Shown in pieces: positions 1-9,216 of a stretch of 64,000 nt of DNA (positions within the stretch are counted from its first letter, which is position 1; each line of letters opens with the position of its first letter). The DNA lies in the NCBI RefSeq assembly GCF_004361835.1, contig NZ_SNWD01000002.1, positions 372,001 through 436,000 of the forward strand, read 5' to 3'. The stretch comes from Stakelama pacifica (GTDB taxonomy: Bacteria; Pseudomonadota; Alphaproteobacteria; Sphingomonadales; Sphingomonadaceae). Below the pieces are notes generated by a model. It saw nothing but the letters and a program-made list of their open reading frames with translations, was not told the DNA's origin and did not search any database. The translations under genes were made by a program, and so were the position numbers.

Positions 1-332
1 TTGCCCAGCGCCTTGATCGTCTGAATCGTGCGATGGAGATGCGGCCCGCTTTCGGGATGGACCGAGATGCAGTCCGCACCCGCATTGGCAAACGCTTCGA
101 TAAACGGATCGGCGGGGGTGATCATCAGATGCACGTCGAACGGCTTTGCGCTGTGCTTTCGCAATGCCTTTACCACGGCGGGGCCGATGGTGATGTTCGG
201 CACGAAATGCCCGTCCATCACATCGACATGGATCCAGTCGGCGCCCGCGGCGTCGATGGCGCGCACTTCTTCCCCCAGCCGCGCGAAATCGGCGGACAGG
301 ATGGACGGTGCGATACGTACGGGTTTCTGCAT
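1..332 (-). CDS. rpe: Ribulose-phosphate 3-epimerase, 3' end outside the window
   Basis: Interconverts ribulose 5-phosphate and xylulose 5-phosphate in the cytosol (pentose phosphate and Calvin pathways). The visible 110 residues begin [20 protein letters not shown] and carry the family signatures [13 protein letters not shown] and KPFDVHLM; the last visible part is [13 protein letters not shown]. These supply the metal-binding His/Asp residues at the mouth of a TIM barrel. The protein should be about 220 residues, so roughly half is missing beyond position 1. The ATG at 332 is the only sensible start. It lies downstream of rsmB on the same strand with a 48-bp gap, and rsmB-rpe order is common in alphaproteobacteria. 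Confidence 0.93.
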   Translation of the reverse strand, partial: MQKPVRIAPSILSADFARLGEEVRAIDAAGADWIHVDVMDGHFVPNITIGPAVVKALRKHSAKPFDVHLMITPADPFIEAFANAGADCISVHPESGPHLHRTIQTIKALG

Positions 333-380
333 GACGTCCCATGTAGCATGGCGCGAATCACCCGCAAGCCGAACGATCGA

Positions 381-1664
381 TCAGCGGGTGCGCATCATCC
401 GGCAGATGAAGAAGCCGTCCATGCCGCCCTCGCCCTCCAGCATTCCCGGCAGGGTACGCAGCCAGCCCTTTTTATCGGCGAAAACACCCTCGGGAAGTTC
501 GTCGGCGAGCACCGGGTCGATTGCGAAATCGTCGCGCGCGGCGGTGAAGCGCTCGATCTGCGCCTCGCCCTCAGCAGGTTCAAGCGAACAGGTGGCGTAG
601 ACGAGCAATCCGCCGGGCCGTACCCAGTCGGCAGCGCGGGCGAGCAGGCGTTCCTGCAACTCGGCCATTTCATCGATCAGGCGCGGATGGACGCGGTGGA
701 GCACATCGGGATGGCGGCGAAAAATCCCGGTCGCGCTGCACGGCGCGTCGAGCAGTACAAGGTCGAAGCTTTCGTCCGGTTCCCATTCGAGCGCGTCGGC
801 GGTGACGGCCTTTGCGGACAGCCCCGTGCGTTCGAGATTGTCGGCAAGGCGTCCAAGCCGCGATTCCGAAATGTCGAGCGCGGTCACATCCCATCCGGCA
901 GCGGCGAGTTGCAGCGTCTTGCCCCCCGGCGCGGCGCACAGATCGAGCGCGCGGCCGCTACCGCCGCCCGCAATCCGGGCGGGAAGCGAAGCGGCGATAT
1001 CCTGAACCCACCAGCGCCCTTCGGCGAAGCCGGGCCGGTCGGTCACGCCCGGACCATCGCCCAGCCGGACATGGCCGGGCATCAGGCTGGTGCCGTTCAG
1101 ATCGGTGGCAAGCGCGTCGGTTTCGCTCGTGTCGCGCAGGGTCACATCGGTCGGTGGCTGCTGCGCGATAGCGCGGGCGGCATGGGTGAGCATGTCCTGC
1201 CCCCACGCCTTTTTCCAGCGCGCGGCGACCTTTGGCGGCAGCGTGGTTTTTTCCGGCAGCGCAGCCTCTCCGCGCATCAGCGTGCCGAACACGCCATGGA
1301 CCAGCTTGCGCGGGCCGCCATCGACCAGCGGCAATACGGTCGAGATCGCGGCATGCGGGGGCGTATCCATCGCGAGCACCTGTGCCAGCGCCATGCGGAG
1401 CACGCTGCGCGCCTTGGCATCATCGGCAAGACGGCGCTGCGTCGCCGAATCGATCAGCGCGTCGAGATCGGGAAGCCGCCGCAGCACCTGCGCGACGATG
1501 GCATGGGCAAGCGCGCGGTCTTCGCGCCGGTCGAGACCGGCGGCGGCATTGTCGAGCGCAGCCTCCAGCGCCAGCCCGCGCCGCAGCACGGCGTCGAGTA
1601 GTTTCAGCGCAGCCCGCCGCGCCGGAACGCCGGGCGGTTCGGGGGCAAGCCGGGGACGCGCCAT
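381..1664 (-). CDS. rsmB: 16S rRNA m5C methyltransferase, RsmB-like
   Basis: SAM-dependent RNA cytosine-C5 methyltransferase (RsmB/Sun family), 427 residues. The N-terminal 130 residues are an all-helical NusB-type RNA-binding domain. The catalytic part has the SAM motif LDLCAAPGGKTLQLAAAG, the catalytic PC motif LDAPCSATG, and the second conserved cysteine in YATCSL. Both cysteines needed for the covalent mechanism are therefore present. The ATG overlaps the htpX stop by one base (TGATG), so the two genes are translationally coupled. The exact target cytosine (C967 in E. coli) is inferred from the family. Confidence 0.92.
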   Translation of the reverse strand: MARPRLAPEPPGVPARRAALKLLDAVLRRGLALEAALDNAAAGLDRREDRALAHAIVAQVLRRLPDLDALIDSATQRRLADDAKARSVLRMALAQVLAMDTPPHAAISTVLPLVDGGPRKLVHGVFGTLMRGEAALPEKTTLPPKVAARWKKAWGQDMLTHAARAIAQQPPTDVTLRDTSETDALATDLNGTSLMPGHVRLGDGPGVTDRPGFAEGRWWVQDIAASLPARIAGGGSGRALDLCAAPGGKTLQLAAAGWDVTALDISESRLGRLADNLERTGLSAKAVTADALEWEPDESFDLVLLDAPCSATGIFRRHPDVLHRVHPRLIDEMAELQERLLARAADWVRPGGLLVYATCSLEPAEGEAQIERFTAARDDFAIDPVLADELPEGVFADKKGWLRTLPGMLEGEGGMDGFFICRMMRTR

Positions 1665-2617
1665 CAGTCGCGCTTCAACGGGTCGAGCGCGCTGCGGCGG
1701 GTTTTGGGCGAGGCGGCGCGAGTGACGGGAACGCTCGCGTCGCGGGCGACGCTGCGCATCGGGGCAGCGCCCGCAACCTCGGGCATGGCGCCCGCGATGC
1801 GGCGAAGTTCGGCAATCCGGTTGCCGGTATCGGGATGGGTCGAAAACATGCTGTCGCCCTTACCCCGGGAAATGCCGGGAATGATATAGAGTTGCGACGT
1901 TGCCGGAATCCGCTCGGCCACCGGGTTGCGCACCCGTGCCGCCCCGCGATGCAGCTTTTCGAGCGCGGAGGCGAGCGCGAGCGGCTTTCCCGAAATCTCG
2001 GCGCTGGCCCGGTCGGCACCATATTCGCGGGTCCGGCTGATCGCGAGCTGCACGATCATCGCAGCGAACGGCGCGACGAATACGGCGAGCAGCCCCGCCC
2101 AGCCCGGACCGCGCCCGTCACCGCCGCGAAAGAACAGCCCGAAATTGGCGAGCATCGAAATCGCGCCCGCAATCGTCGCCACCATCGTCATGATCAGCGT
2201 GTCGCGGTTGCGAACATGGCCAAGCTCATGCGCCATCACTGCCGCGATCTCGTCACGGTCGAGAATGTTCAGCAGGCCGCTGGTTGCGGCAACCGCTGCA
2301 TGGTTCGGGTCGCGCCCGGTGGCGAAGGCATTGGGCTGCGGCTGATCGACGATATAGACGCGCGGCATGGGCAGCTTCGCGCGCTCGGCCAGTTCGCGGA
2401 CGATACCGTAAAATTCGGGCGCGCTTGCTGCATCCACCTCGCGCGCATGGTGCATAGAAAGAACGATCTTGTCGGCATTCCAATAGGTGAAGATGTTCAT
2501 CCCCACCGCGACCATCAGCGCGATAAGCATGCCCGTCCGACCGCCCAGCGTCAGGCCGAGCATCATGAACAAAGCGGTCAGCGCCGCCAGCAACATTCCG
2601 GTCTTTAGCGTGTTCAC
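1664..2617 (-). CDS. htpX: Membrane zinc protease HtpX
   Basis: M48-family inner-membrane metalloprotease involved in quality control of membrane proteins. Two N-terminal membrane segments are followed by the zinc site [10 protein letters not shown] and, about 60 residues later, the third ligand region [14 protein letters not shown]. Two further hydrophobic stretches lie between them, as is usual. I place the start at the GTG at 2617 ([10 protein letters not shown]), preceded by AAAGGAT about ten bases upstream, which matches the usual family N-terminus; an in-frame ATG at 2653 would add 12 unlikely residues. Length about 317 residues. The C-terminal tail after the protease domain is basic and low in complexity. 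Divergent from the DUF1674 gene. Confidence 0.92.
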   Translation of the reverse strand: MNTLKTGMLLAALTALFMMLGLTLGGRTGMLIALMVAVGMNIFTYWNADKIVLSMHHAREVDAASAPEFYGIVRELAERAKLPMPRVYIVDQPQPNAFATGRDPNHAAVAATSGLLNILDRDEIAAVMAHELGHVRNRDTLIMTMVATIAGAISMLANFGLFFRGGDGRGPGWAGLLAVFVAPFAAMIVQLAISRTREYGADRASAEISGKPLALASALEKLHRGAARVRNPVAERIPATSQLYIIPGISRGKGDSMFSTHPDTGNRIAELRRIAGAMPEVAGAAPMRSVARDASVPVTRAASPKTRRSALDPLKRD

Positions 2618-2685
2618 TTGAACCACATCCTTTCGCCCCCAATGTGGGTGCAAAGCGCCTTTGGATCAATTGGAAGGAAGTCGCG

Positions 2686-2856
2686 ATGGGACAGCGCCCC
2701 CCGCATGTGAAGCCCCCGGCCCATCTGTCGAAAAGCCCGCCGGTGCCCGAACCCGATCCAATGCCGCGCGAACGAAGTGCCGAGGACGACCCGCTCGACC
2801 GCGATCCCACCCGCTATGGCGACTGGGAATTGAAGGGCATTGCGGTCGATTTTTGA
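2686..2856 (+). CDS. DUF1674 protein, SDHAF4-like succinate dehydrogenase assembly factor
   Basis: Small protein of 56 residues whose C-terminus reads DPTRYGDWELKGIAVDF, the hallmark of the DUF1674/SDHAF4 family. In mitochondria SDHAF4 binds the flavinylated SdhA subunit during complex II assembly; the bacterial role is inferred by homology. The proline-rich N-terminus is typical. The start at 2686 is chosen because GGAAGGAAG ends five bases before it; the in-frame ATG at 2644 lacks such a site. The gene lies between the htpX promoter side and a repeat-rich convergent junction with gpsA, not next to sdh genes. Confidence 0.82.
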   Translation: MGQRPPHVKPPAHLSKSPPVPEPDPMPRERSAEDDPLDRDPTRYGDWELKGIAVDF

Positions 2857-2889
2857 TCGCGCGTGAATGAAGAATCGCGCGCGTGAAGA

Positions 2890-2990
2890 AGAACGGTGCT
2901 TCGACAGGCTCAGCACCGACGGTCCTTGAGGCTGATGTAATCGCCTGAATACCGTTGACCCTGAGCTTGTCGAAGGGCCGTCCTTCTTGT
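2890..2990. repeat. Palindromic repeats, CTTCGACA-type family
   Basis: Non-coding junction between the convergent DUF1674 and gpsA genes. It holds GGTGCTTCGACAGGCTCAG followed by CACC (2895-2917, folding on GGTGCT/AGCACC) and, in the opposite sense, CTGAGCTTGTCGAAG (2961-2975). The two blocks share the core CTTCGACAxGCTCAG in inverted orientation about 45 bases apart. The same pair in reversed order occurs at 35011-35096. This looks like a dispersed REP-type family placed at gene ends. Confidence 0.8.
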
Positions 2991-2993
2991 CGC

Positions 2994-3971
2994 CTAAACC
3001 CCTTCAGGCCTGAGCGGGCGCTGCAACAAGGCATCCATCACCGCATCGAGCGGGGCGCCGCCGAGCAGATCGCACACCGCCTGCGCAATCGGCATCTCCA
3101 CGCCGGCGTCCCGCGCCGCTTCGCGCAGCACCGGCGCAGTTGCGGCACCTTCCGCGACCGTCTTGCGGTCAGAGAGCAGCGCCTCTGCCGCAATACCCTG
3201 CCCCAGCCCCACCCCGAGCGAGAAATTGCGCGAGCTGGTCGAGGAGCAGGTGAGGACCAGATCGCCCAGTCCGGCCAGCCCCGCCAGCGTTTCCTGCCGC
3301 GCACCACGCGCCATGCCGAACCGGGTCATCTCCGCAAAACCGCGCGCGATCAGCGAGGCGCGCGCGTTAAGGCTAAGTCCCGCCCCCTCGACCACGCCGC
3401 AGGCGATGGCGAGCACATTCTTCACCGCGCCGCCAATCTCCGCGCCCACCACATCGTTCGAGGCATAGGGGCGAAAGGTCGCGCTGGCGATCCGGTCGGA
3501 AAGGCGCCGGGCAAGCGCTTCGTCGGCACAGGCAAGTGTTACCGCCGTCGGCAGGCCCGCCGCCACTTCATGCGCGAAGGTCGGCCCCGACAGCACGGCA
3601 AGCGGGCTATCTGGATGCGCATCGGCCGCCACCTCGCTCACCAGCCGCTTGCTGCCCGCCTCGATCCCCTTGGCGCACAGAATCAGCGGGCGGCCCGCCA
3701 CCTTCGTCTCGCCAAGCACCGCGCCGATATGCTGCGTCGGAACGACGACAAGCAGCGCGTCGAGATCGTCGAGATCGCTCAGCCGGTCGGTCGCGCGGAT
3801 GGTCGGGGACAGCGCGACGCCGGGCAGGAAAATGCTGTTCTCATGGCGCGCATTGATCGCATCGACCACCTCACTTTCGCGCGCCCACAGCGTGACGGGC
3901 GAATCTCCCCGTGCCGCGACCTGCGCCAATGCGGTGCCCCATGCGCCCGCGCCGATGACTCCCAGTTTCAT
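2994..3971 (-). CDS. gpsA: Glycerol-3-phosphate dehydrogenase [NAD(P)+]
   Basis: Reduces dihydroxyacetone phosphate to sn-glycerol 3-phosphate for phospholipid synthesis; cytosolic, 325 residues. The N-terminal Rossmann motif is [29 protein letters not shown] contains the conserved GP(S/T)FA signature, and the catalytic lysine lies in [13 protein letters not shown], with the substrate-binding [10 protein letters not shown] further on. The ATG overlaps the tsaD stop by four bases (ATGA), so it is co-translated with tsaD. The gene ends at the repeat block shared with the convergent DUF1674 gene. Confidence 0.95.
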   Translation of the reverse strand: MKLGVIGAGAWGTALAQVAARGDSPVTLWARESEVVDAINARHENSIFLPGVALSPTIRATDRLSDLDDLDALLVVVPTQHIGAVLGETKVAGRPLILCAKGIEAGSKRLVSEVAADAHPDSPLAVLSGPTFAHEVAAGLPTAVTLACADEALARRLSDRIASATFRPYASNDVVGAEIGGAVKNVLAIACGVVEGAGLSLNARASLIARGFAEMTRFGMARGARQETLAGLAGLGDLVLTCSSTSSRNFSLGVGLGQGIAAEALLSDRKTVAEGAATAPVLREAARDAGVEMPIAQAVCDLLGGAPLDAVMDALLQRPLRPEGV

Positions 3972-5002
3972 GCCTTTACTCCTGCCCCGCGCACCTTTTC
4001 TGCTTCGGGATCGAGCGGCCAGCGTGCGCGCGCCGGCGTGTCGAGCGGATCGGTCAGCCCGGCGGCAAAGCGCTCTGCCCCGGCCCAGCCGATCATCGCC
4101 GCATTATCGGTGCACAGCCATAGCGGTGGCGCGACAAAGCGAAGCCCTGCATTCGCCGCCAGCGTTTCCAGCATCGCCCGCACCGCGCCATTTGCTGCGA
4201 CCCCGCCCGCCACAACCAAAGCGGTCGCGCCGTGCGCTGACCGCAGCGCGCGGATCGTGCGGTCCTCCAGACAATCGACCACCGCTTTCTGAAACCCCGC
4301 CGCAATGTCTTCCGCGCGGTACACCCCGGCATCGCGGGCGCGCAGCACCGCGCTTTTCAGCCCGGCGAACGAGAAATGCGGTTCGGGCGAACCGAGCAGC
4401 GGACGCGGCAGCGGCACGGCAAGCGGATCGCCCTGCTTCGCCGCTTCCTCGACTCGCGGCCCGCCGGGATAGCCGAGGCCGAGCAGCTTCGCGGTTTTGT
4501 CGAACGCTTCGCCGGCGGCATCGTCGATCGTGGTGGCGAGGCGGCGATAGCGGCCCACCCCTTCGACCAGCAGCAACTGGCAATGGCCGCCCGAAACCAG
4601 CAGCAGCAGATAGGGAAATTGAAGATCGGGATCGGCGAGCCGGGGGCTGAGCGCATGCCCCTCCAGATGGTTGACCGCGACCAGCGGCTTTCCGCTCGCC
4701 AGCGCCAGCGCCTTGCCCGTAACCAGCCCGACCATCACCCCGCCGATCAGCCCCGGCCCCGCCGTTGCGGCGATGGCGTCGACATCGGACAGGGCAACGC
4801 CCGCCTCTTCCAGCGCGGCCTCGACCAGCGGGCCGAGAATCTCGACATGCGCGCGCGCCGCGATTTCGGGCACCACCCCGCCATAGGGCGCGTGCGCTGC
4901 CTCCTGCCCGGCGAGTTTGTGCGATAAGATACGCCGGTCGCCGGTGACGAGCGCCGCTGCCGTTTCATCGCAGCTCGATTCAAGGCCAAGGATGACTGTC
5001 AT
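3968..5002 (-). CDS. tsaD: tRNA threonylcarbamoyladenosine transferase TsaD
   Basis: Catalytic ASKHA-fold subunit that transfers the threonylcarbamoyl group to A37 of ANN-decoding tRNAs, working with TsaB, TsaE and TsaC. It opens [19 protein letters not shown], the family N-terminus, and has the metal-binding motif HLEGHALSP (the HxxxH pair), then [14 protein letters not shown] and [14 protein letters not shown] start at the ATG at 5002, preceded by GAGGAAAG; the in-frame ATG at 5035 would add 11 atypical residues. Length 344. Divergent from hemC across about 40 bases, so the two promoters must overlap. Confidence 0.95.
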   Translation of the reverse strand: MTVILGLESSCDETAAALVTGDRRILSHKLAGQEAAHAPYGGVVPEIAARAHVEILGPLVEAALEEAGVALSDVDAIAATAGPGLIGGVMVGLVTGKALALASGKPLVAVNHLEGHALSPRLADPDLQFPYLLLLVSGGHCQLLLVEGVGRYRRLATTIDDAAGEAFDKTAKLLGLGYPGGPRVEEAAKQGDPLAVPLPRPLLGSPEPHFSFAGLKSAVLRARDAGVYRAEDIAAGFQKAVVDCLEDRTIRALRSAHGATALVVAGGVAANGAVRAMLETLAANAGLRFVAPPLWLCTDNAAMIGWAGAERFAAGLTDPLDTPARARWPLDPEAEKVRGAGVKA

Positions 5003-5043
5003 GGGCTTTCCTCTACTGTGGCACATCGTTAGCACAAGGCGTC

Positions 5044-5958
5044 ATGCCTCAGCTTCGTCTCGGAACCCGCGGCTCGCCGCTCGCCCTTACCCAGGCCCAT
5101 ATGGTGCGCGATGCGCTTTGCGCACGCCATCGAATGTCGCCTGACGATATAGAGATCGTGGTGGTGCGCACCACCGGCGACAAGGTGCAGGACCGCGCGC
5201 TCGCCGAAATCGGCGGCAAGGCGCTTTGGACCAAGGAGCTGGATCGCGCATTGCTGAACGAAGAAATCGACTTTGCGGTGCATTCGATGAAGGATGTCGA
5301 AACGATCCGCCCGGTCGACATCGCGATCGCCGCGATGCTGGAGCGCGCCGATGTGCGCGACCGGATCATCGGGGCGGAGTCGGTCGAGACGCTGCCGCAG
5401 AACGCGCGGTTCGGGACCAGCTCGCCACGCCGCGCGGCGCAGCTTCGCTATCTGCGCCCCGATCTGTCGATCCTGCTGTTCCGCGGCAATGTCGATACAA
5501 GGCTCGCCAAGCTGGCGGCGGGAGAGGCCGATGCTACCATGCTGGCGGCGGCGGGGCTGGAACGGCTGAAGCGGCCGGATATCGGAAGACCGGTACCGAT
5601 CGATACGATGCTGCCCGCTCCCGCTCAGGGCGCAGTCGGGATCGAATGCCGGGCGGAGGATGCGGCGATGCGCGACCTGCTCGCCGCGATCGACCATGCG
5701 CCGACCAGCCGCTGCGTGCGGGCCGAGCGCGCGCTGCTAGCCGCGCTGGGCGCCGATTGCCATTCGCCGGTCGCGGCGCTTGCCACCGAAAGCGGCAGCA
5801 GCGTGCAGATGCGTGCGATGCTCTATGCGACCGACGGCAGCGAGCGGGTGGCCGGCGACGCCAGCGCGGGAATCGGCGATACCGGCTTTGCGGGCGCGCT
5901 TGCCCGCGACCTCCTGAACCGTGCGCCGCCCGCGATCCGGAGCCTGTTCGCCGGATGA
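5044..5958 (+). CDS. hemC: Porphobilinogen deaminase (hydroxymethylbilane synthase)
   Basis: Polymerises four porphobilinogen units into hydroxymethylbilane for heme and other tetrapyrroles. The 304-residue sequence has the N-terminal LRLGTRGSPLALTQA, the catalytic-loop region KDVETIRP, the arginine-rich GTSSPRRAAQLRYLRPDL substrate clamp, and the dipyrromethane-cofactor cysteine in GADCHSPVAALA. It is followed by hemD with a four-base overlap, the usual hemCD order. Divergently arranged with tsaD, a gene order widespread in alphaproteobacteria. Confidence 0.96.
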   Translation: MPQLRLGTRGSPLALTQAHMVRDALCARHRMSPDDIEIVVVRTTGDKVQDRALAEIGGKALWTKELDRALLNEEIDFAVHSMKDVETIRPVDIAIAAMLERADVRDRIIGAESVETLPQNARFGTSSPRRAAQLRYLRPDLSILLFRGNVDTRLAKLAAGEADATMLAAAGLERLKRPDIGRPVPIDTMLPAPAQGAVGIECRAEDAAMRDLLAAIDHAPTSRCVRAERALLAALGADCHSPVAALATESGSSVQMRAMLYATDGSERVAGDASAGIGDTGFAGALARDLLNRAPPAIRSLFAG

Positions 5959-6626
5959 GCCGGGCGATCGCCATTCTTCGCCCCGAACCGGGCAATAGCG
6001 TGACCGCGCGCCGGGTCGAGCGAGCGGGCGGCACGGCGATCCGCCTGCCGCTGTTCGTCGTGCGCCCGCTCCCCTGGCCCGCGCCGAAGCGTGAACATGA
6101 CGCGCTGATCCTGACCAGTGCCAATGCGATGCGCCATGGCGGCGCGCAGCTGGCGGCGCTTACCCATCTTCCGGTGTATGCGGTGGGCACGGCGACCGCG
6201 ACCTCGGCACAGGCGATGGGGTTCACGATCGCGCATGTCGGGACCGAGGGGGCCGATGCGCTGCTCGAACAGGCGCGGCGCGATGGTATCCGCCGCGCGC
6301 TGCACCTGACCGGGCGCGACCATCGCTTAAGCGCGATACCGCCGATCGTCGAACTGCGCGAAGTCTATGCGAGCGAGCCTTGCGAGATGGACGAAGGGCG
6401 CGCGGGTGCGCTGATCGATTGCGTTGCGATGGTCCATTCGCCGAGGGCAGGAGCGGCGCTCGCTGCGCTTGCCGATACGCACGGCCTCGATCGCGCGCGC
6501 ATCGCGCTGGCCGCGATCAGCGAAGCGGCGGCGGAAGCGGCGGGCACGGGCTGGCGCGCGATCGCAGTACCGCCCGGGATCGGCGATGCCGCGCTGGTCG
6601 ACACCGCGATCGCGCTCGCCGATTGA
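5955..6626 (+). CDS. hemD: Uroporphyrinogen-III synthase
   Basis: Cyclises hydroxymethylbilane with inversion of ring D. About 223 residues. The family is poorly conserved; the supports are the N-terminal IAILRPEPGNSVTARRVERAGG, the strand-turn DALILTSANAMRHGG, and a later VYAVGTATATSAQAMGF motif, plus the position directly after hemC. The ATG at 5955 overlaps the hemC stop (ATGA). Rapid divergence of this enzyme means assignment leans on the operon as well as on these motifs. Confidence 0.88.
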   Translation: MSRAIAILRPEPGNSVTARRVERAGGTAIRLPLFVVRPLPWPAPKREHDALILTSANAMRHGGAQLAALTHLPVYAVGTATATSAQAMGFTIAHVGTEGADALLEQARRDGIRRALHLTGRDHRLSAIPPIVELREVYASEPCEMDEGRAGALIDCVAMVHSPRAGAALAALADTHGLDRARIALAAISEAAAEAAGTGWRAIAVPPGIGDAALVDTAIALAD

Positions 6627-6657
6627 CCGGGCGATGCGGGGCGAGGATAAGGACGGC

Positions 6658-7551
6658 ATGGATAACGGCCAAGCGCATGACGGCGTCAACATTCCGCGCA
6701 AAAGCTCCGCAAGAATGCTTCTTCTCGTCGGGCTCATCGCGTTTCTGGCGGGGATCGCCGCAATGGGGCTCGGCTATGCCCTGTGGGGCAACCGGTTCGA
6801 TTTCGGCGGGCGCAAGGAAACGGCAGCCCCCGCCGCGATACGCAGCGCGACATCTCCCGACCCCCAGCGGCTGAATGCGCTTGCCGAGCGGGAGGCGATG
6901 CTCAGCACGCGGATCGACCAGCTGGAGGAGCGGCTGTCGGGAATCGACAGCGACAGCCGCACCGCATCGGGCTTTGCCACGCGTGCCGAAGGGCTGATGG
7001 TCGCCTTTGCCGCGCGGCGGGCGCTCGATCGCGGGCTGCCGCTCGGCTATATCGAGGGGCAGCTTCGCGAACGCTTCGGCGCGGTGCGGCCCAAGGCGGT
7101 GACGATCGTCGTGCGTGCGGCGCGCAGCCCGGTGACGCTGGAGGATCTTCGCCTTGCGCTCGATGCGATGGCGCCGCAGCTGATGAACGGCAATGAGGAT
7201 GCCGGATGGTGGGCGGCGACCCGGCGCGAACTGTCGAACCTGATCGTGGTGCGCCACGAACGCACGCCCAGCCCGCGCGCGACCGACCGGCTGGCGCGTG
7301 CCCGGCGGATGCTCGATGCGGGCAATGTCGACGGCGCGCTGGCCGAAGTATCGCACATGCCGGGGGCCGACGATGCCGCGAGCTGGATGACGGCCGCAAA
7401 ACGCTATATCGAGGCGCGGCGCGCGCTCGATGCGATCGAAACCACCGCGCTGGAAGGCGGGGCGCAGCCGCTCCCCCAGCCCGAACCGGCGGCACCCGAT
7501 GCGCAGCAGGGCGCGCAGGACGATGCGCCCGCGATAACGAACCAGAATTAA
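6658..7551 (+). CDS. Single-pass membrane protein of the hemCD operon, COG4223/mitofilin-like
   Basis: About 297 residues: a short cytosolic N-terminus, one membrane helix ([25 protein letters not shown]), a coiled-coil segment ([21 protein letters not shown]), then an alpha-helical domain ending in a proline- and alanine-rich tail. Proteins of this build follow hemD in many alphaproteobacteria and resemble both HemX of enterobacteria and the mitofilin (Mic60) family; the function is not established here. I choose the ATG at 6658 because AAGGA lies five bases before it; the ATG at 6634 has no such site. Confidence 0.72.
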   Translation: MDNGQAHDGVNIPRKSSARMLLLVGLIAFLAGIAAMGLGYALWGNRFDFGGRKETAAPAAIRSATSPDPQRLNALAEREAMLSTRIDQLEERLSGIDSDSRTASGFATRAEGLMVAFAARRALDRGLPLGYIEGQLRERFGAVRPKAVTIVVRAARSPVTLEDLRLALDAMAPQLMNGNEDAGWWAATRRELSNLIVVRHERTPSPRATDRLARARRMLDAGNVDGALAEVSHMPGADDAASWMTAAKRYIEARRALDAIETTALEGGAQPLPQPEPAAPDAQQGAQDDAPAITNQN

Positions 7552-7570
7552 GGCCGGAATTAAGGAACGG

Positions 7571-8758
7571 ATGATGACAGGTATGGGCCGGTTCGACTGG
7601 CAGGACCCTTTCGCACTCGATGCACAACTGACCGACGAAGAGCGGATGGTGCGCGACACCGCGCATAATTACGCCCGCGAAAAGCTGCTGCCGCGCGTCG
7701 GCTCCGCATTCGAGCGCGAGGAATTCGATCGCGACATCATGTCGGAAATGGGCGCGCTCGGCCTGCTGGGCGCGACGGTGCCGGTCGAATATGGCGGGGC
7801 GGGCCTTGGCTATGTCAGCTATGGGCTGGTCGCGCGTGAGGTGGAGGCAGTCGACAGCGGCTATCGCAGCGCGATGAGCGTGCAGTCGAGCCTCGTGATG
7901 CACCCGATCAACGCCTATGGCACCGAGGCGCAGAAGCAGAAATATCTGCCCAAACTGGCGACCGGCGAATGGGTCGGCTGTTTCGGCCTGACCGAACCCG
8001 ATGCCGGGTCCGATCCGGGCGGCATGAAGACGCGGGCGAAAAAGATCGATGGCGGCTATTCGCTGTCGGGGTCGAAAATGTGGATCACCAATTCGCCGAT
8101 CGCGGATGTCTTCGTCGTCTGGGCCAAGTCCGACGCGCATGACGGCAAGATCAAAGGCTTCGTCCTCGAAAAAGGGATGAAGGGCCTGTCCGCGCCGAAG
8201 ATCGAGGGCAAGCTGAGCTTGCGCGCATCAGTCACCGGCGAAATCGTGATGGACGAGGTCAAGGTTGGCGAGGATGCGCTCCTCCCCAATGTCGAGGGGC
8301 TGAAAGGGCCGTTCGGCTGTCTCAACCGCGCTCGCTATGGCATCGCATGGGGATCGATGGGCGCGGCGGAATTCTGCATGCACGCCGCGCGGCAATATAC
8401 GCTCGACCGGCACCAGTTCGGCGTACCGCTTGCCTCCAAACAGCTCGTTCAGATCAAGCTCGCCGATATGGAAACGGAGATTGCGCTGGGGCTTCAGGGC
8501 TGTCTGCGCGCAGGCCGGATGTTCGATGAGGGCAGCCTTGCACCCGAAACCATCTCGATCCTGAAACGCAACAATTGCGGCAAGGCGCTCGCCATCGCCC
8601 GCGTCGCGCGCGACATGCATGGCGGCAACGGGATTTCGGGCGAATTTCATGTGATCCGCCACGCGATCAATCTGGAAACGGTCAACACTTATGAAGGGAC
8701 GCATGACGTCCATGGCCTGATCCTCGGCCGCGCGATCACCGGCATTCCCGCCTTTTAA
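7571..8758 (+). CDS. Acyl-CoA dehydrogenase, probably glutaryl-CoA dehydrogenase
   Basis: FAD enzyme of 395 residues. It has the family motifs [18 protein letters not shown] and [18 protein letters not shown] (flavin and acyl-CoA binding). The C-terminal [18 protein letters not shown] contains the catalytic glutamate in the TYEGTHDVH context typical of glutaryl-CoA dehydrogenases. That enzyme oxidises and decarboxylates glutaryl-CoA to crotonyl-CoA in lysine, tryptophan and glutarate breakdown. The call is strengthened by the CoA-transferase 450 bases downstream, of a type that can make glutaryl-CoA from glutarate. AAGGAAC stands before the ATG at 7571. Confidence 0.85.
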   Translation: MMTGMGRFDWQDPFALDAQLTDEERMVRDTAHNYAREKLLPRVGSAFEREEFDRDIMSEMGALGLLGATVPVEYGGAGLGYVSYGLVAREVEAVDSGYRSAMSVQSSLVMHPINAYGTEAQKQKYLPKLATGEWVGCFGLTEPDAGSDPGGMKTRAKKIDGGYSLSGSKMWITNSPIADVFVVWAKSDAHDGKIKGFVLEKGMKGLSAPKIEGKLSLRASVTGEIVMDEVKVGEDALLPNVEGLKGPFGCLNRARYGIAWGSMGAAEFCMHAARQYTLDRHQFGVPLASKQLVQIKLADMETEIALGLQGCLRAGRMFDEGSLAPETISILKRNNCGKALAIARVARDMHGGNGISGEFHVIRHAINLETVNTYEGTHDVHGLILGRAITGIPAF

Positions 8759-8760
8759 CG

Positions 8761-9216
8761 ATGAGCGTCGCCTTTCGCCGCGATAGCGATGAGGAGCATC
8801 GCGAGCCGGAATTCGAATTGCCGATCCCGGTCGGGCCAAATCTCGTCACCGAACGCGGGCTGGCGCTGATCGGGGAGAAGATGGCTGCGCTGAAAGCAGC
8901 GGTTGCTGCCGAAAGCGATGAGGCGTCGACAAAGAAGCTGAGGCGCGAGCTGCGCTACTGGTCGACACAGGCCGCAACCGCGCAGATCGCCCCGCCGCCC
9001 GCGCCCGGAGAGGCGGGGCTTGGTTCGCTGGTCACGGTGCGTCGTGAGGGGCGCGAACACCAATTCCGGATCGTCGGGCATGATGAAGCGGACCCGGCGG
9101 CAAAGCTGCTCGCCTTTACCGCGCCCCTCGCCCGCGCGGTGATGGGCGCGATGGCAGGCGATCTGGTCGATTTCGGCGGCAAGGCGGAGTCGCTCGAAGT
9201 GGTGGCGGTCGCGTGA
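8761..9216 (+). CDS. GreA/GreB-family transcript cleavage-like factor
   Basis: 151 residues with a C-terminal half matching the GreA/GreB C-terminal domain (GLGSLVTVRREGREHQFRIVGHDEADP and later GDLVDFGG). The N-terminal part has a helical stretch (ALIGEKMAALKAAVAAESDEASTKKLRRELRYW) as in the Gre coiled coil, but the tip sequence is not the usual acidic DD/DE pair, so it may bind RNA polymerase without cleaving RNA. It sits two bases after the dehydrogenase stop and overlaps the CoA-transferase start (GTGA), so it is embedded in a catabolic operon, which is odd for a transcription factor. Confidence 0.72.
   Translation: MSVAFRRDSDEEHREPEFELPIPVGPNLVTERGLALIGEKMAALKAAVAAESDEASTKKLRRELRYWSTQAATAQIAPPPAPGEAGLGSLVTVRREGREHQFRIVGHDEADPAAKLLAFTAPLARAVMGAMAGDLVDFGGKAESLEVVAVA

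Noticed and set aside
33-1601. Long plus-strand open frame of 522 codons opposite rsmB
   Set aside because: Arg/His-rich translation with no family motif; rsmB on the other strand has complete catalytic motifs. An artefact of high GC.
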